DNA from: Seribacter sulfatis | GTDB lineage: Bacteria > Verrucomicrobiota > Verrucomicrobiia > Opitutales > Seribacteraceae | Direction of reading: 5' to 3' | Length of the DNA: 64,000 nt | Assembly: GCF_964187635.1 (NCBI RefSeq) | Contig: NZ_CAXLMO010000098.1 | Location: forward strand, 30,597 to 94,596 | Shown here: one piece after another, positions 26,876 through 35,674 of the stretch | Numbering within the stretch: position 1 is the stretch's first letter | How the letters are laid out: every line of letters begins with the position of its first letter | Position numbers and translations under genes: made by a program | Notes under the pieces: generated by a model | What the model saw: the letters and a program-made list of their open reading frames with translations, nothing else | What the model was told of the DNA's origin: nothing | Databases searched by the model: none

Positions 26876-27606
26876 GCACTCTCGTCAGGGGCGCCTCCTT
26901 CATAGGGAGTAGTATCATCCTTCTCTTCTTCTTCGTCCCATTTTAAATCGGCATCGGGTAATAACTTTTCCTCTTTATCGGAAACCTCGATTAAATCTGA
27001 CTCTAAATCCGAGTAATCTTCCTCATCATCCTTTGATTTGTCAGATTCATCGTCTAAATCTGCATCAATCGCAAAGCCGTCAGGTACAAATTCTAGAATA
27101 GAAAATAACTCATCACTGAAATGCGAGCGCCTTCCTTCCAGAAAATCGTTATTTTGTTTTTCTGCCAAAACCTCTTCCATTTCTTCCTGAGTATAAGGTT
27201 CTGCAAATTCTATTAACTCATTGAGCATGCTAACTCTTTTTTCAGAAACATGGTTAAGAAAATCGGCATAGGGTCCCTTGTCCTCATCGAGTACATCGGG
27301 AAGGGCAAATAACATATCCTCAGCCTTGAGTAACGAATCCCGAACACGAACAAGCTTGATCATTCCCCCGTCAATTTCTTCCTCAATTGCAAAAGTAAAA
27401 AAGGCCTCATCAACTAATTGAGTATCTAGTCCAAATTCTGTCATCGAATCTAGGAGTTCATTAATATAAAGAAACTGCTTAGGATCAATAATACTTAGAT
27501 TATCGGCATCCCAATTTTCGTTATCACTTATAGAATCAATCCACCAATTCTTATCCTCTCCGATTCGAACGATACACCAATCTAAACTAGAACCTGTTTT
27601 TTTCAT
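26872..27606 (-). CDS. Uncharacterised acidic protein
   Basis: A 244-residue protein I do not recognise. There is no signal peptide or membrane helix, so it is probably cytosolic. The first 180 residues look folded and contain aromatic motifs (WCIVRIGEDKNWWID near 10-24 and FLYINELLDSMTEFG). The last 65 are strongly acidic and low-complexity, rich in D, E and S, and end in APDESA, likely disordered. Its stop overlaps the hemB stop by 4 bp. The start is 115 bp from divergent pyrD. It could be a small adaptor or chaperone-like protein; no function is assigned. Confidence 0.6.
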   Translation of the reverse strand: MKKTGSSLDWCIVRIGEDKNWWIDSISDNENWDADNLSIIDPKQFLYINELLDSMTEFGLDTQLVDEAFFTFAIEEEIDGGMIKLVRVRDSLLKAEDMLFALPDVLDEDKGPYADFLNHVSEKRVSMLNELIEFAEPYTQEEMEEVLAEKQNNDFLEGRRSHFSDELFSILEFVPDGFAIDADLDDESDKSKDDEEDYSDLESDLIEVSDKEEKLLPDADLKWDEEEEKDDTTPYEGGAPDESA

Positions 27607-27721
27607 TAATTTGTCTTATGAATGGTTGGTTTAAGATTACAACCATCTTTTTCTAAAATAGAGTAATTTTTCATTCTTTATCGCTCTAACAAGCTATTTT
27701 TGATTTATTAATATTTAATTT

Positions 27722-28786
27722 ATGAATCTAATTTATAAAAAATTAATTAGGCCTCTCCTCTTCCAGTTAGATGCAGAACATGCCCACGACTTAGCATGTC
27801 GATTTCTAAAAGTTACAGAAAAATCAAGTTTGGCCAGAAAATGTATTAGTTTGGCCTCTTACGCCGAATATCAATCTTGTAATGTTTTTGGACTGTCTTT
27901 CCCTAATAGCTTAGGATTAGCTGCAGGAATGGATAAAAATGGCACTTTTCCAAAAACTTTCTCCTCACTTGGTTTTGGCCATGTTGAAATTGGAACAATT
28001 ACTCCAAAAGCGCAATCTGGTAACCCCAAACCAAGACTTTTCCGATATCCAAAATACAATGCATTAGTGAACCGAATGGGTTTTAACAATGATGGCGCCG
28101 AGGCGGTCGTAAGTCGGATTGCCAAATTTTATCCCAAAGAAAAAAGATCAACACCGCTGGGAATTAACATAGGGAAGGGAAAAGATACCCCAATTGAGCA
28201 AGCACATAATGACTATATATCATGCTTGAATAAATGTTATAATCAGGCTGATTATATTACAGTTAATATCAGTTCTCCTAACACCCCGAATTTACGGGAA
28301 CTCCATGGCAAAACCGTAATCACTCCTTTTCTTGAAAATCTTATAAAAGCAAGCCGAACCTGTGCGAAGAAGCACAACATTGCAATGGTTCCACTTCTTC
28401 TCAAGATTTCACCTGATGAAAATTACAAATCTTTAGAACATATTGTCTGCAGTGCTAGAGATATTGGTTTTTCTGGTGTGATCGCTACGAATACATCGGT
28501 TAGCAGATTGAAGGCCCAAAACCTTGATTCTTTCGAAAGTGGTGGAATGAGTGGAAACCCGATTGAAGCAAAGTCAGTTCAAATTATAAAGTTTCTCGCA
28601 AAGCTTACCGATTACAGATTCCCGATCATAGGTGTAGGTGGAATTTCATCGGTTGATACTGCAATTAGAAAACTAGATGCAGGAGCGTCTTTACTGCAAA
28701 TTTACTCCTCTTTGATTTACCAGGGTCCATTTTTTCCGGCATCATTAAATAAATCCCTTTCTCATCGATCAAAATTTTGGATTTAA
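27722..28786 (+). CDS. pyrD: Dihydroorotate dehydrogenase (quinone), class 2
   Basis: The membrane-associated flavoprotein that oxidises dihydroorotate to orotate with quinone as acceptor, in pyrimidine synthesis. Its 354 residues begin with the amphipathic class 2 N-terminus (MNLIYKKLIRPLLFQLDAEHAHDLA). FMN-site motifs GLAAGMDKNG, VNRMGFNNDGA and GVGGISS are present. The catalytic segment NISSPNTPNLRELH has the class 2 serine. pyrB and an inactive pyrC homologue lie about 5 kb downstream on the other strand. Confidence 0.96.
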   Translation: MNLIYKKLIRPLLFQLDAEHAHDLACRFLKVTEKSSLARKCISLASYAEYQSCNVFGLSFPNSLGLAAGMDKNGTFPKTFSSLGFGHVEIGTITPKAQSGNPKPRLFRYPKYNALVNRMGFNNDGAEAVVSRIAKFYPKEKRSTPLGINIGKGKDTPIEQAHNDYISCLNKCYNQADYITVNISSPNTPNLRELHGKTVITPFLENLIKASRTCAKKHNIAMVPLLLKISPDENYKSLEHIVCSARDIGFSGVIATNTSVSRLKAQNLDSFESGGMSGNPIEAKSVQIIKFLAKLTDYRFPIIGVGGISSVDTAIRKLDAGASLLQIYSSLIYQGPFFPASLNKSLSHRSKFWI

Positions 28787-28852
28787 GCAAAGATTTTTTC
28801 GTCTTGATTTTAAAATTTTTACATACAATCATTTAGAACTAATCAAAATAAA

Positions 28853-29833
28853 ATGAAAAAGCTAATTATTACCAGTTTGGCTATCTGCTTAGTTTTTTTT
28901 GGGTTCGCTTTCCTGATCCTTTTTGAAGCAAACATAAACCGAACTCTCGAGTGGTGGGCATCGTATTCTAGAGATAGTCAAACTCTGCCATACAGTCCTT
29001 ACAAAATTAGGAGAGCAGATTCAGCTTATCTAAGAATAGATGATGCAAACGAAGTAAAGTTTATAGATAAACATTTATTTTGGAAAGGGGAAGGAGCAGT
29101 CGCTTTACCTGAGATAACCAAATCGGGTAAATTAGTTAGATTGATAATCAAATCAGGAGGAACAGGATACTCGAATGATGTTGAAGCCATAGTTTCTGGT
29201 AGTATGGGCAACTCATTCATCCTGGGGAATGTTAAGGTGGTAGAAGGTGAAATAAAAAGTGTTGATATTATTAAGTCTTCTAGTTGGAGTTTCACACCCA
29301 AGGCGTTTTGGGGAGATGAAAGTCTTCCGTTTAGCGGAACGATCGAGAAATTATTTCCCACCAAACAAATTATGTTTCAAAAACAATATCTGTCTGGAAG
29401 ACTTCATGGCAAATGGGAAAGGTTTACAGAAATTGGAGTTCCAGTATTTTCAAAGGATTACATTCAGGGAGTCAAACAAGGAACTCATATCTTTTGGTAC
29501 AACGAACCAATTGACCCGGTGGATTACTCCAATAAGGAGCATGAAACTATGTGGTTGGAATGGAACCACCTAGCGAAAGTAAAATTTGGGGACAAGTACA
29601 ACGGGAATGACTCAAACAAATGGATCGTGGAGAAGTACAAAATGGCAGGAGGTAGTTTTCAGGTTAAACTTCTAGAACATTGGGAAAACAACCAAAAAGA
29701 CGGTTTATTTGAAGGTTTCGATCGATTTGGAAATAAGACTTTCAAAGATGAATACAACATGGGTATCCGAATAAAACACAAGATTTTTGACAAAACGAAA
29801 ACAAAATCATTCGACCGCAAGGTAGATGGTTGA
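28853..29833 (+). CDS. Membrane-anchored protein with MORN/YwqK-like repeats
   Basis: A 326-residue protein with one N-terminal hydrophobic helix (about residues 4-25, either signal anchor or signal peptide) and an extracytoplasmic body. The second half has motifs like YLSGRLHGKWERFTEIGVPV followed by KQGTHIFWYN, and later GLFEGFDRFGNKTFKDEYNMG. These are MORN-variant repeats of the YwqK type, which form beta-hairpin surfaces. A glycine-rich segment (KSGGTGYSNDVEAIVSGSMG) sits in the middle. Function is unknown; a structural or adhesive envelope role is a guess. It ends 3 bp before the convergent tRNA-Leu. Confidence 0.6.
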   Translation: MKKLIITSLAICLVFFGFAFLILFEANINRTLEWWASYSRDSQTLPYSPYKIRRADSAYLRIDDANEVKFIDKHLFWKGEGAVALPEITKSGKLVRLIIKSGGTGYSNDVEAIVSGSMGNSFILGNVKVVEGEIKSVDIIKSSSWSFTPKAFWGDESLPFSGTIEKLFPTKQIMFQKQYLSGRLHGKWERFTEIGVPVFSKDYIQGVKQGTHIFWYNEPIDPVDYSNKEHETMWLEWNHLAKVKFGDKYNGNDSNKWIVEKYKMAGGSFQVKLLEHWENNQKDGLFEGFDRFGNKTFKDEYNMGIRIKHKIFDKTKTKSFDRKVDG

Positions 29834-29836
29834 TTT

Positions 29837-29922
29837 TGGTGCTCAAGGGGGGACTCGAACCCCCACGCCTTACAGGCACTAGATCCTTAGTCTAGCGCGT
29901 CTACCAATTCCGCCACCTGAGC
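29837..29922 (-). tRNA. tRNA-Leu (anticodon AAG)
   Basis: An 86-nt class II tRNA with acceptor GCTCAGG/CTTGAGC (one wobble), D-arm TGGCGGAATTGG and a 5 bp anticodon stem CTAGA/TCTAG. The seven-base loop CTAAGGA keeps T33, giving anticodon AAG (plus-strand 29886-29888). A long variable arm, T-arm GGTTCGAGTCC and an encoded CCA complete it. Bacteria normally read CUU/CUC with GAG, so A34 here is unusual and would need deamination to inosine to read both codons. Confidence 0.93.
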
Positions 29923-29996
29923 AAACAAAAGTGTTGTTAAAACAATTCTGATGAAAAAGCAAGATAGCAAACTTAATTATTTAGTAATGAAAGATA

Positions 29997-31193
29997 ATGG
30001 AAAAGGATAAAAAACAAAAAAAAGTTGATTTAAGCCAATTAAGCGATCTTGATTTTGCACCAAATTGGGATAACAAATACATTGCTGGAGAGAAGCAGAA
30101 AGATCGGTTTAAACCACAACGACAAGAACACCAAAGAGAGTTCAAAAGAAAAAAGAAAGAAATACCGAAAAGGTATGACTCACCATTTGCCAACAAATTT
30201 AAAATAACAGTTAATCCCGATAAAACAATATTGGATACCCTGAAAAGAGGCATTAGAAAATCTGGTATATCTTATAGTTTAGAAGAAATTAACTCTGCAA
30301 TAATTGATAAAAAGAACAGACTACAGATCACAATTGAGCATTTAAAAGAAGAGACATTTTTTATAACCACATTTGATAATTCTGTATTTTATACAAAATC
30401 AAACGCGATTAACCACATAGTCGAAAAGGGATTAAAACATGTCGTAGATATAACTGAAACAATCGGGGAAAACCCGAGTGGTAATTTTAAAAATATATTA
30501 AAATGTCCAGAAAGTGGGATATTACTACCCCCGAAGAGTTTTCACGATTTTGAAGCAATTATCAAAACACATTTAATCGAAAAAAAAATTAAATTAAACT
30601 ATAATAATTACCTCAACAAATTAATAACTGTCGAAGATGAAATTACTATAAATGAATGGAAGAATACACCGCTAAAAAAATTAATTTTCACCACAAGAGA
30701 ACTTGGTAGTACTAAACGATCATTTAATAGTATTGAAGCAGTACAAGGATACATATCCTCAACAGAAACTAATCAATTTATTAAAACAAATAAAGTGATT
30801 AAAATAAAAGGTGACAGTATCGATAATTTTGAAAAAGATCTGGCCGGATTTATTAGTGACTTTCTAAAAAATTCGTATCAATGGAAAAAAGATTTGTTTT
30901 TCAATACTTTAATTAACTTTAAAAAAAGTGGTTTCTATATTTTTAAATACGGACCGAAAAATTATCTATTTGCAGCAGGCCAAAAGCCGAAAACAATTGA
31001 AATAACAAAGATTTCAGAAAATTGTGTGAAAATTGTTAAATACATACAGAAAACGGAACCAATCAAAATTATAAGTATATTATCGCAATCAGGAGAAATG
31101 AAACTCGAAAAAAATCAAATTTTGGTCGAGCTAAAGTGGTTAGTCAAGGAAGGTTATGTAAAAGAGTTTTCAGATGGTACAATTGTTTGTTAA
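29997..31193 (+). CDS. Uncharacterised lysine-rich protein with possible C-terminal winged helix
   Basis: A 398-residue protein I do not recognise, visibly richer in A+T than the flanking core genes. The first 70 residues are highly charged and likely disordered (KDRFKPQRQEHQREFKRKKKE, lysine/arginine-rich). The middle holds alternating beta/alpha sequence with no cysteine motif beyond one C-P pair. The last ~65 residues (VKIVKYIQKTEPIKII...LEKNQILVELKWLVKEGYVKEF) resemble a winged helix, so nucleic-acid binding is plausible. There is no signal peptide. It starts 74 bp from divergent tRNA-Leu, and its stop shares TTAA with tsaE. No function is assigned. Confidence 0.6.
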   Translation: MEKDKKQKKVDLSQLSDLDFAPNWDNKYIAGEKQKDRFKPQRQEHQREFKRKKKEIPKRYDSPFANKFKITVNPDKTILDTLKRGIRKSGISYSLEEINSAIIDKKNRLQITIEHLKEETFFITTFDNSVFYTKSNAINHIVEKGLKHVVDITETIGENPSGNFKNILKCPESGILLPPKSFHDFEAIIKTHLIEKKIKLNYNNYLNKLITVEDEITINEWKNTPLKKLIFTTRELGSTKRSFNSIEAVQGYISSTETNQFIKTNKVIKIKGDSIDNFEKDLAGFISDFLKNSYQWKKDLFFNTLINFKKSGFYIFKYGPKNYLFAAGQKPKTIEITKISENCVKIVKYIQKTEPIKIISILSQSGEMKLEKNQILVELKWLVKEGYVKEFSDGTIVC

Positions 31194-31615
31194 ATAACTT
31201 GCTCAATAGAGAACCTACGAACATTCAATCCAATTATAACTATATTCACAATGTATTGTGAAGTGTTTGGAATCGATAAAATTCCATTTGGCCACTCTAT
31301 AAAAAGTAGCCAAGGATCTAGGAGGTGGGAATCAAGCTCCTCCAAAAAGTCATTCGTGCTGTAGTTTCCTCTGTATAGATCACAGTGAATAAAATTAGGT
31401 GTACCTTGGTGAGCTTGTATCCTTGAAAACGATGAACTTGTAATGGTATGAGTTCCGAAATAGTTCGCGACTTTGCTTGTAAATAAAGTTTTTCCTGATC
31501 CCACATCACCATTTAAATAGATTACGCAATTATTCTTTAATGATTTCGCGAATTCGATCGCAATTCTAGTAGTGCAAGAGATTTCATTACTAACATAAAT
31601 ATTGGTTTTTTTCAT
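31190..31615 (-). CDS. tsaE: tRNA N6-threonylcarbamoyladenosine biosynthesis ATPase TsaE
   Basis: TsaE is the P-loop ATPase that drives the TsaBD complex making t6A37 in tRNAs that read ANN codons. The 141-residue protein has Walker A GDVGSGKT (36-43), the switch-like TSSSFSRIQAHQG, HCDLYRG and the late FIEWPNG motif, all in family order. The start ATG overlaps the upstream CPBP stop as TAATG, indicating translational coupling. It is the last gene of the pyrB-pyrC'-CPBP-tsaE run. Confidence 0.9.
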   Translation of the reverse strand: MKKTNIYVSNEISCTTRIAIEFAKSLKNNCVIYLNGDVGSGKTLFTSKVANYFGTHTITSSSFSRIQAHQGTPNFIHCDLYRGNYSTNDFLEELDSHLLDPWLLFIEWPNGILSIPNTSQYIVNIVIIGLNVRRFSIEQVI

Positions 31616-32298
31616 TACCTTAAAAATAATATTGAAATGATCATCACAAAATTAAATATCGAGTGTAACAGCATAGGAGAAAATATTGTATTATCTTTTT
31701 CATAAATAATAATAAGTATAATACTCAGGATAAATAGTACTGGAAATGCATATAAGTTCAAGTGTACCACTGCAAAGAGAAATGAAGTAATTATCACTGC
31801 CAGCAAAACCCCGAATTTCTTCTTGAGAGAACGATACATTAATCTACGAAAAAAAATTTCTTCTAGTACAGGTGAAATTATGACAGCAAGTACTACAATA
31901 TTGATTAATTCGTATGAAATGCCTAATTCTCGAACTTTTGAAACCAAATCCTGTTCACGAAATTCATTAAATAAATGATTTGAAACAAATGAAATCAACA
32001 ATAATAGAGGCCAAAATAAGATTAATCTTTTAATACCAGATTTCATTTTTTCCGAAAAATGAATTCTTTTTGTTTTTCTTTTATCTAAGGCACCGACTAG
32101 AAATAAGGTGCAAAAAATTATGAGGTAGTACAAACTATTTTCTAAAAAGAAAATTGTGCAAGCTGGAATTGTAATTAAAGAGTAGTTATTTTCACCAAGC
32201 TTTACATCCGTACGATATTTTCGATTTACACTTTTTTGTCGCAGTATATAAAATGAAAATAGTACTACAATTAAGTTTATTACTAATTCAGCTTGCAA
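31615..32298 (-). CDS. CPBP-family intramembrane metalloprotease (CAAX-type)
   Basis: A multi-spanning membrane protease homologue of 227 residues with five to seven hydrophobic helices. The three family motifs are visible: EEIFFRR (E146, E147, R151), a histidine at 179 in FAVVHLNLY, and HSIFN (H212, N216). Catalytic residues appear complete. The start is a TTG at 32298; there is no earlier ATG in frame before residue 85. It lies 14 bp after pyrC' and is coupled to tsaE by a one-base overlap. Substrate is unknown. Confidence 0.82.
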   Translation of the reverse strand: MQAELVINLIVVLFSFYILRQKSVNRKYRTDVKLGENNYSLITIPACTIFFLENSLYYLIIFCTLFLVGALDKRKTKRIHFSEKMKSGIKRLILFWPLLLLISFVSNHLFNEFREQDLVSKVRELGISYELINIVVLAVIISPVLEEIFFRRLMYRSLKKKFGVLLAVIITSFLFAVVHLNLYAFPVLFILSIILIIIYEKDNTIFSPMLLHSIFNFVMIISILFLR

Positions 32299-32312
32299 AG
32301 TATAAAAATATT

Positions 32313-33593
32313 TTATTTTAGTTCAAATGCAATTTTTCCATTTACAAAAGTTTGCATTATTTTACCCTTAAATAAGTGTTTTTCAAATGGTGAATTAGTT
32401 GCCTGACTAACCCCTTCTCTACTCCCATATTCCCATTCTATATTTGGGTCAAATATTGCTATGTCTGCTGGCATATCAATTGATAAATTTCCTGAGTCTA
32501 TTTCTAGGATCCTAGATGGGTTACTTGACATTGCTTTAATTAACTTCGTCCAACAAAATTCCTTGTTTTCTTTTAGTGTTTGATAACAACTTGATAAATT
32601 AGTTTCGAAACTTATTACTCCCGCAGGCGATAAATCATATTCCACATTTTTTTCATGTTCTTGAAATGGATTATGAGCGGTTGAAACACAATCGATAGTA
32701 CCTTCTAGCAATGCATCTACTAATGAGAGTCTGTCAATTTCTTCACGAATCGGGGGTGACATTTTGAAATTCGGATTGAACCCTGTTATACAGTTTTCAT
32801 TAAAACATAAGTGGTTTGCTGTTACATCAGCAGATATTTTGATACCTTTGTCCTTGGCGGATTTTATTAATTCAACAGAACCTTTCGAAGAAATCGAAGT
32901 TAAATGAATTTTTGTATCAATACTTTGAGCAATTGATATTGCTCGCTGAACATAGAGTTCCTCTGCAATCCTTGGGTAACCACCCAATCCCATTTTTAAT
33001 GCTAATGGCCCATCGTGTGCTGAACCATTTTTGGACAATGATATATCTCTTGGTAAATCAATTACTAATAATCCAAACATAGACGCATACTCTACGCCCT
33101 TAGAAAATATTTGATTATTCTGTGTCGTGTTTGGGCAGTCAGTTATTGCGATTACCCCGGTTTCTTGAAGAGAACCCAACGGGGCAAGCTGCTCTCCTTT
33201 TCCATCTTGAGTTAAATTACCGCATAAATGAAATTTAACACATGCTTCTTTTAATATTCTATCTTGTATGAATTGGATTGTACCGGGATTGTCTGGCTTA
33301 GGAGTGGTGTCGGGCATAAGCAAGACAGAGGTATACCCACCCGCTGCTGCTGCGTGCGAAGCGCTTAATATATTTTCTGTCTGCCCTCCAGTAATATTTT
33401 TTAGATGAAACCTCAAATCTACTAGGCCGGGAAATATTATTTTGTCACTGACATCGATTGTCGTGATAATCTTAGAATCGAGATTGCTGGGTTTTGCGAT
33501 TATTTTCTCTTTTTGAAAGTAAAGATCTTGGATATTGTTCACTCCATTAACGGGATCAATAACCCTACCTCCTTGCAGGCATGTAATGCTCAT
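32313..33593 (-). CDS. Dihydroorotase-like protein, probably inactive (PyrC')
   Basis: An amidohydrolase-fold class I dihydroorotase homologue, 426 residues from the ATG at 33593, which overlaps the pyrB stop as ATGA. Most metal ligands are lost. The H-x-H pair reads RFH (R61, H63), the HCED site reads DLPRD (D179), HIAHVS reads HLTSIS (S233), and TDHAPH reads TAHNPF (A306). The equivalent of D153 survives as D152. Such degenerate PyrC' proteins next to pyrB are known from pseudomonads, where they scaffold aspartate transcarbamoylase rather than hydrolyse dihydroorotate. I infer the same role; a separate active dihydroorotase should exist elsewhere. Confidence 0.88.
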   Translation of the reverse strand: MSITCLQGGRVIDPVNGVNNIQDLYFQKEKIIAKPSNLDSKIITTIDVSDKIIFPGLVDLRFHLKNITGGQTENILSASHAAAAGGYTSVLLMPDTTPKPDNPGTIQFIQDRILKEACVKFHLCGNLTQDGKGEQLAPLGSLQETGVIAITDCPNTTQNNQIFSKGVEYASMFGLLVIDLPRDISLSKNGSAHDGPLALKMGLGGYPRIAEELYVQRAISIAQSIDTKIHLTSISSKGSVELIKSAKDKGIKISADVTANHLCFNENCITGFNPNFKMSPPIREEIDRLSLVDALLEGTIDCVSTAHNPFQEHEKNVEYDLSPAGVISFETNLSSCYQTLKENKEFCWTKLIKAMSSNPSRILEIDSGNLSIDMPADIAIFDPNIEWEYGSREGVSQATNSPFEKHLFKGKIMQTFVNGKIAFELK

Positions 33594-34531
33594 AAATTGG
33601 TTGCTCCTTGCATTGTACATAAATAAAGAATTGCCATTCTTACCGCGATCCCATTGCTAACCTGATCCAGGATAACTGATTGTGGCGAGTCCGCTAGTTC
33701 TGAATCTAATTCAACGCCTCGATTTACCGGACCTGGATGGAGAATTAGAGCACCTTTTTTTAACCACTGTTTCCTGTCTTTATTTAATCCAAAAACTTTG
33801 GTGTATTCTGCGAGTGATGGAAAATGGCTTGAAGATTGCCTCTCGTGCTGAATCCTCAAAAGCATAACTGCATCAGCATCTTGCAGTGCCTCCTCTAAAT
33901 TATGACTGACACGTGCCCCCATACTTTCAAATTGCTTGGGAACTAGAGTAGATGGTCCAGCAAGCGTAACTTCAGCCCCCATTTTAGATAAAGCCCAAAA
34001 GTTCGACCGTGCCACTCGACTAAACAATATATCTCCCAAAATTGTTATTTTCTTGCCCTCCACAGTTCCTAATTTGTCCTGGAGCGTATATAAATCTAAC
34101 AACGCTTGGCTTGGGTGTTCATGAGCTCCGTCCCCAGCATTTATAATTGGAACATCCACTATCTTGGAAAGAAATAATGAAGCACCAGGAGAAGAATGAC
34201 GAAGGACGATCGCGTCTGCACCCAGTGCCTGTATGTTCATTGCCGTATCTCGTAATGTTTCTCCCTTAGTTAAGCTACTGGACTGTTCCGCGACCGAAAT
34301 TACATCAGCATGTAATGACTTTGCAGCTACCTCAAAGGCAATCCTTGTTCTTGTGCTTGGTTCCATAAACAGGTTCACCATTCTCTTCCCGCGCAAGTAA
34401 TTCTTATTGGACATATCACCTTCCGTCTCCTTTTTAAACAATTTTGCTAATTCTAAAATTTGAGTAATTTCATTATGAGAAAGTTCCTCAATTCCGAGTA
34501 GGCTTTTACGAGTCCAATTAGATATATCCAT
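33590..34531 (-). CDS. pyrB: Aspartate carbamoyltransferase catalytic subunit
   Basis: Joins carbamoyl phosphate and aspartate, the first committed step of pyrimidine synthesis. Its 313 residues include the carbamoyl-phosphate motif EPSTRTRIAFE (residues near 56-66), DGAHEHPSQALLDLYTL and the late HPGPVNRGVELDSEL. No regulatory pyrI is nearby. Instead it overlaps pyrC' by four bases (ATGA), the pairing expected for a PyrB-PyrC' complex. Transcription probably begins in the 75 bp before its ATG. Confidence 0.97.
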   Translation of the reverse strand: MDISNWTRKSLLGIEELSHNEITQILELAKLFKKETEGDMSNKNYLRGKRMVNLFMEPSTRTRIAFEVAAKSLHADVISVAEQSSSLTKGETLRDTAMNIQALGADAIVLRHSSPGASLFLSKIVDVPIINAGDGAHEHPSQALLDLYTLQDKLGTVEGKKITILGDILFSRVARSNFWALSKMGAEVTLAGPSTLVPKQFESMGARVSHNLEEALQDADAVMLLRIQHERQSSSHFPSLAEYTKVFGLNKDRKQWLKKGALILHPGPVNRGVELDSELADSPQSVILDQVSNGIAVRMAILYLCTMQGATNL

Positions 34532-34606
34532 CTTGGTATTTGATTAAATAATAGCGATTTTAATCTTTGCTGGAAAGATAGTTTTTTAAATTCATGCTAT
34601 TTTTGT

Positions 34607-35632
34607 TTATTTCCAAAAGGTATCCTGTTTAAGGCTAAACTCATTTTTATCATGACTTTCTTCTTGAATATGCTTTGGAGAAGCTCCTGAACGTTCGTTT
34701 AATTGATCATTTCGCTTCTTGATCATATTTCTAAGAATTTCTTTTATTTTTTGCTTCATCCATATCGATGTCGGTGAACTTTTTCGATAATCAGCGGGCC
34801 CATTATTATGTACCCTTGAGCGCTCCACTAAATCACAGGATTGTTCAAATTCCTTTTCATTGGTGGGATCATAAACTGCATATGTTTTTCCGCCCATTTG
34901 TTTAACTACAGTAAATACAGGAACATCACTGGGGCCATCTGCGACATAAATCATTTGGTCTACAGGAACCCGTCGGTCTTCATGGGGTATAAAAGTATTC
35001 ACATCAATCGATGAATTCTTGTTGCATCCTTTATTGATCTCAAATATGCAACGTGTCTTTATGGTGTTATCTACAGTCATACCAACCTGAGAAATTTCCA
35101 AATCTAATGGCAGTGAAAACTCAGTTTGACTCATAAAGTTCGGGGGCAATGGAGATTCAATGAACTCACAGGCAAATATATCTTCAACATAAGGCGAAAT
35201 TTTAGTTCCTTCTATGATTTTTGAAATCCCAGTACTTATGATATAGTGTTCGATTTTAAAATCGTAACCGGCAAATTCCGTTTGATTTGCTATTTTAGTC
35301 AATTCAACAAAAAAGTCCGGCAGTCCAGGATAAAATTCGATTTCTCCTCCCAATTCTTTTAACCTTTCATTCGTTAATCCGCGCATTGGACCATTTTTAA
35401 CATAGCTTAGCAAGTGATTGAGATAAATTGTATCGGGCGAAACTTTCATACCGCGAGACGAATATAAACCAGGTAGTTGGTTTACCTCTGACCAAAAAGA
35501 TGTTTCGTTTATTCCGTAATGCTTAAACAAAGGTTTTTGCATGTATCCAGGAATTAAAGTTTTATCAAAGTCCCAAACACAGGCAATTATGTTTTGTCCA
35601 TGTATCTGACGATTTTGTTGATTTGGGTTCAT
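34607..35632 (-). CDS. HAD-superfamily phosphatase of unknown substrate
   Basis: A cytosolic haloacid-dehalogenase-fold hydrolase of 341 residues. Motif I is WDFDKTLIPGY (nucleophile aspartate near residue 21), motif II is the threonine in HYIISTGISKII, and motif IV is YVADGPSDVPVF, so the catalytic set is complete. The cap lies between motifs I and II. The last ~60 residues are charged and likely flexible. It is divergent from prfA with 42 bp between starts. The substrate cannot be inferred. Confidence 0.8.
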   Translation of the reverse strand: MNPNQQNRQIHGQNIIACVWDFDKTLIPGYMQKPLFKHYGINETSFWSEVNQLPGLYSSRGMKVSPDTIYLNHLLSYVKNGPMRGLTNERLKELGGEIEFYPGLPDFFVELTKIANQTEFAGYDFKIEHYIISTGISKIIEGTKISPYVEDIFACEFIESPLPPNFMSQTEFSLPLDLEISQVGMTVDNTIKTRCIFEINKGCNKNSSIDVNTFIPHEDRRVPVDQMIYVADGPSDVPVFTVVKQMGGKTYAVYDPTNEKEFEQSCDLVERSRVHNNGPADYRKSSPTSIWMKQKIKEILRNMIKKRNDQLNERSGASPKHIQEESHDKNEFSLKQDTFWK

Positions 35633-35674
35633 TTACTAGTTTTAAAGAAATTTTGTTCTGTTATGGTATGGTCC

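Noticed and set aside
35594..35674. N-terminal extension of release factor 1
   Set aside because: Hydrophobic, not conserved, and would overlap the divergent HAD gene; the ATG at 35675 gives a family-length RF1.
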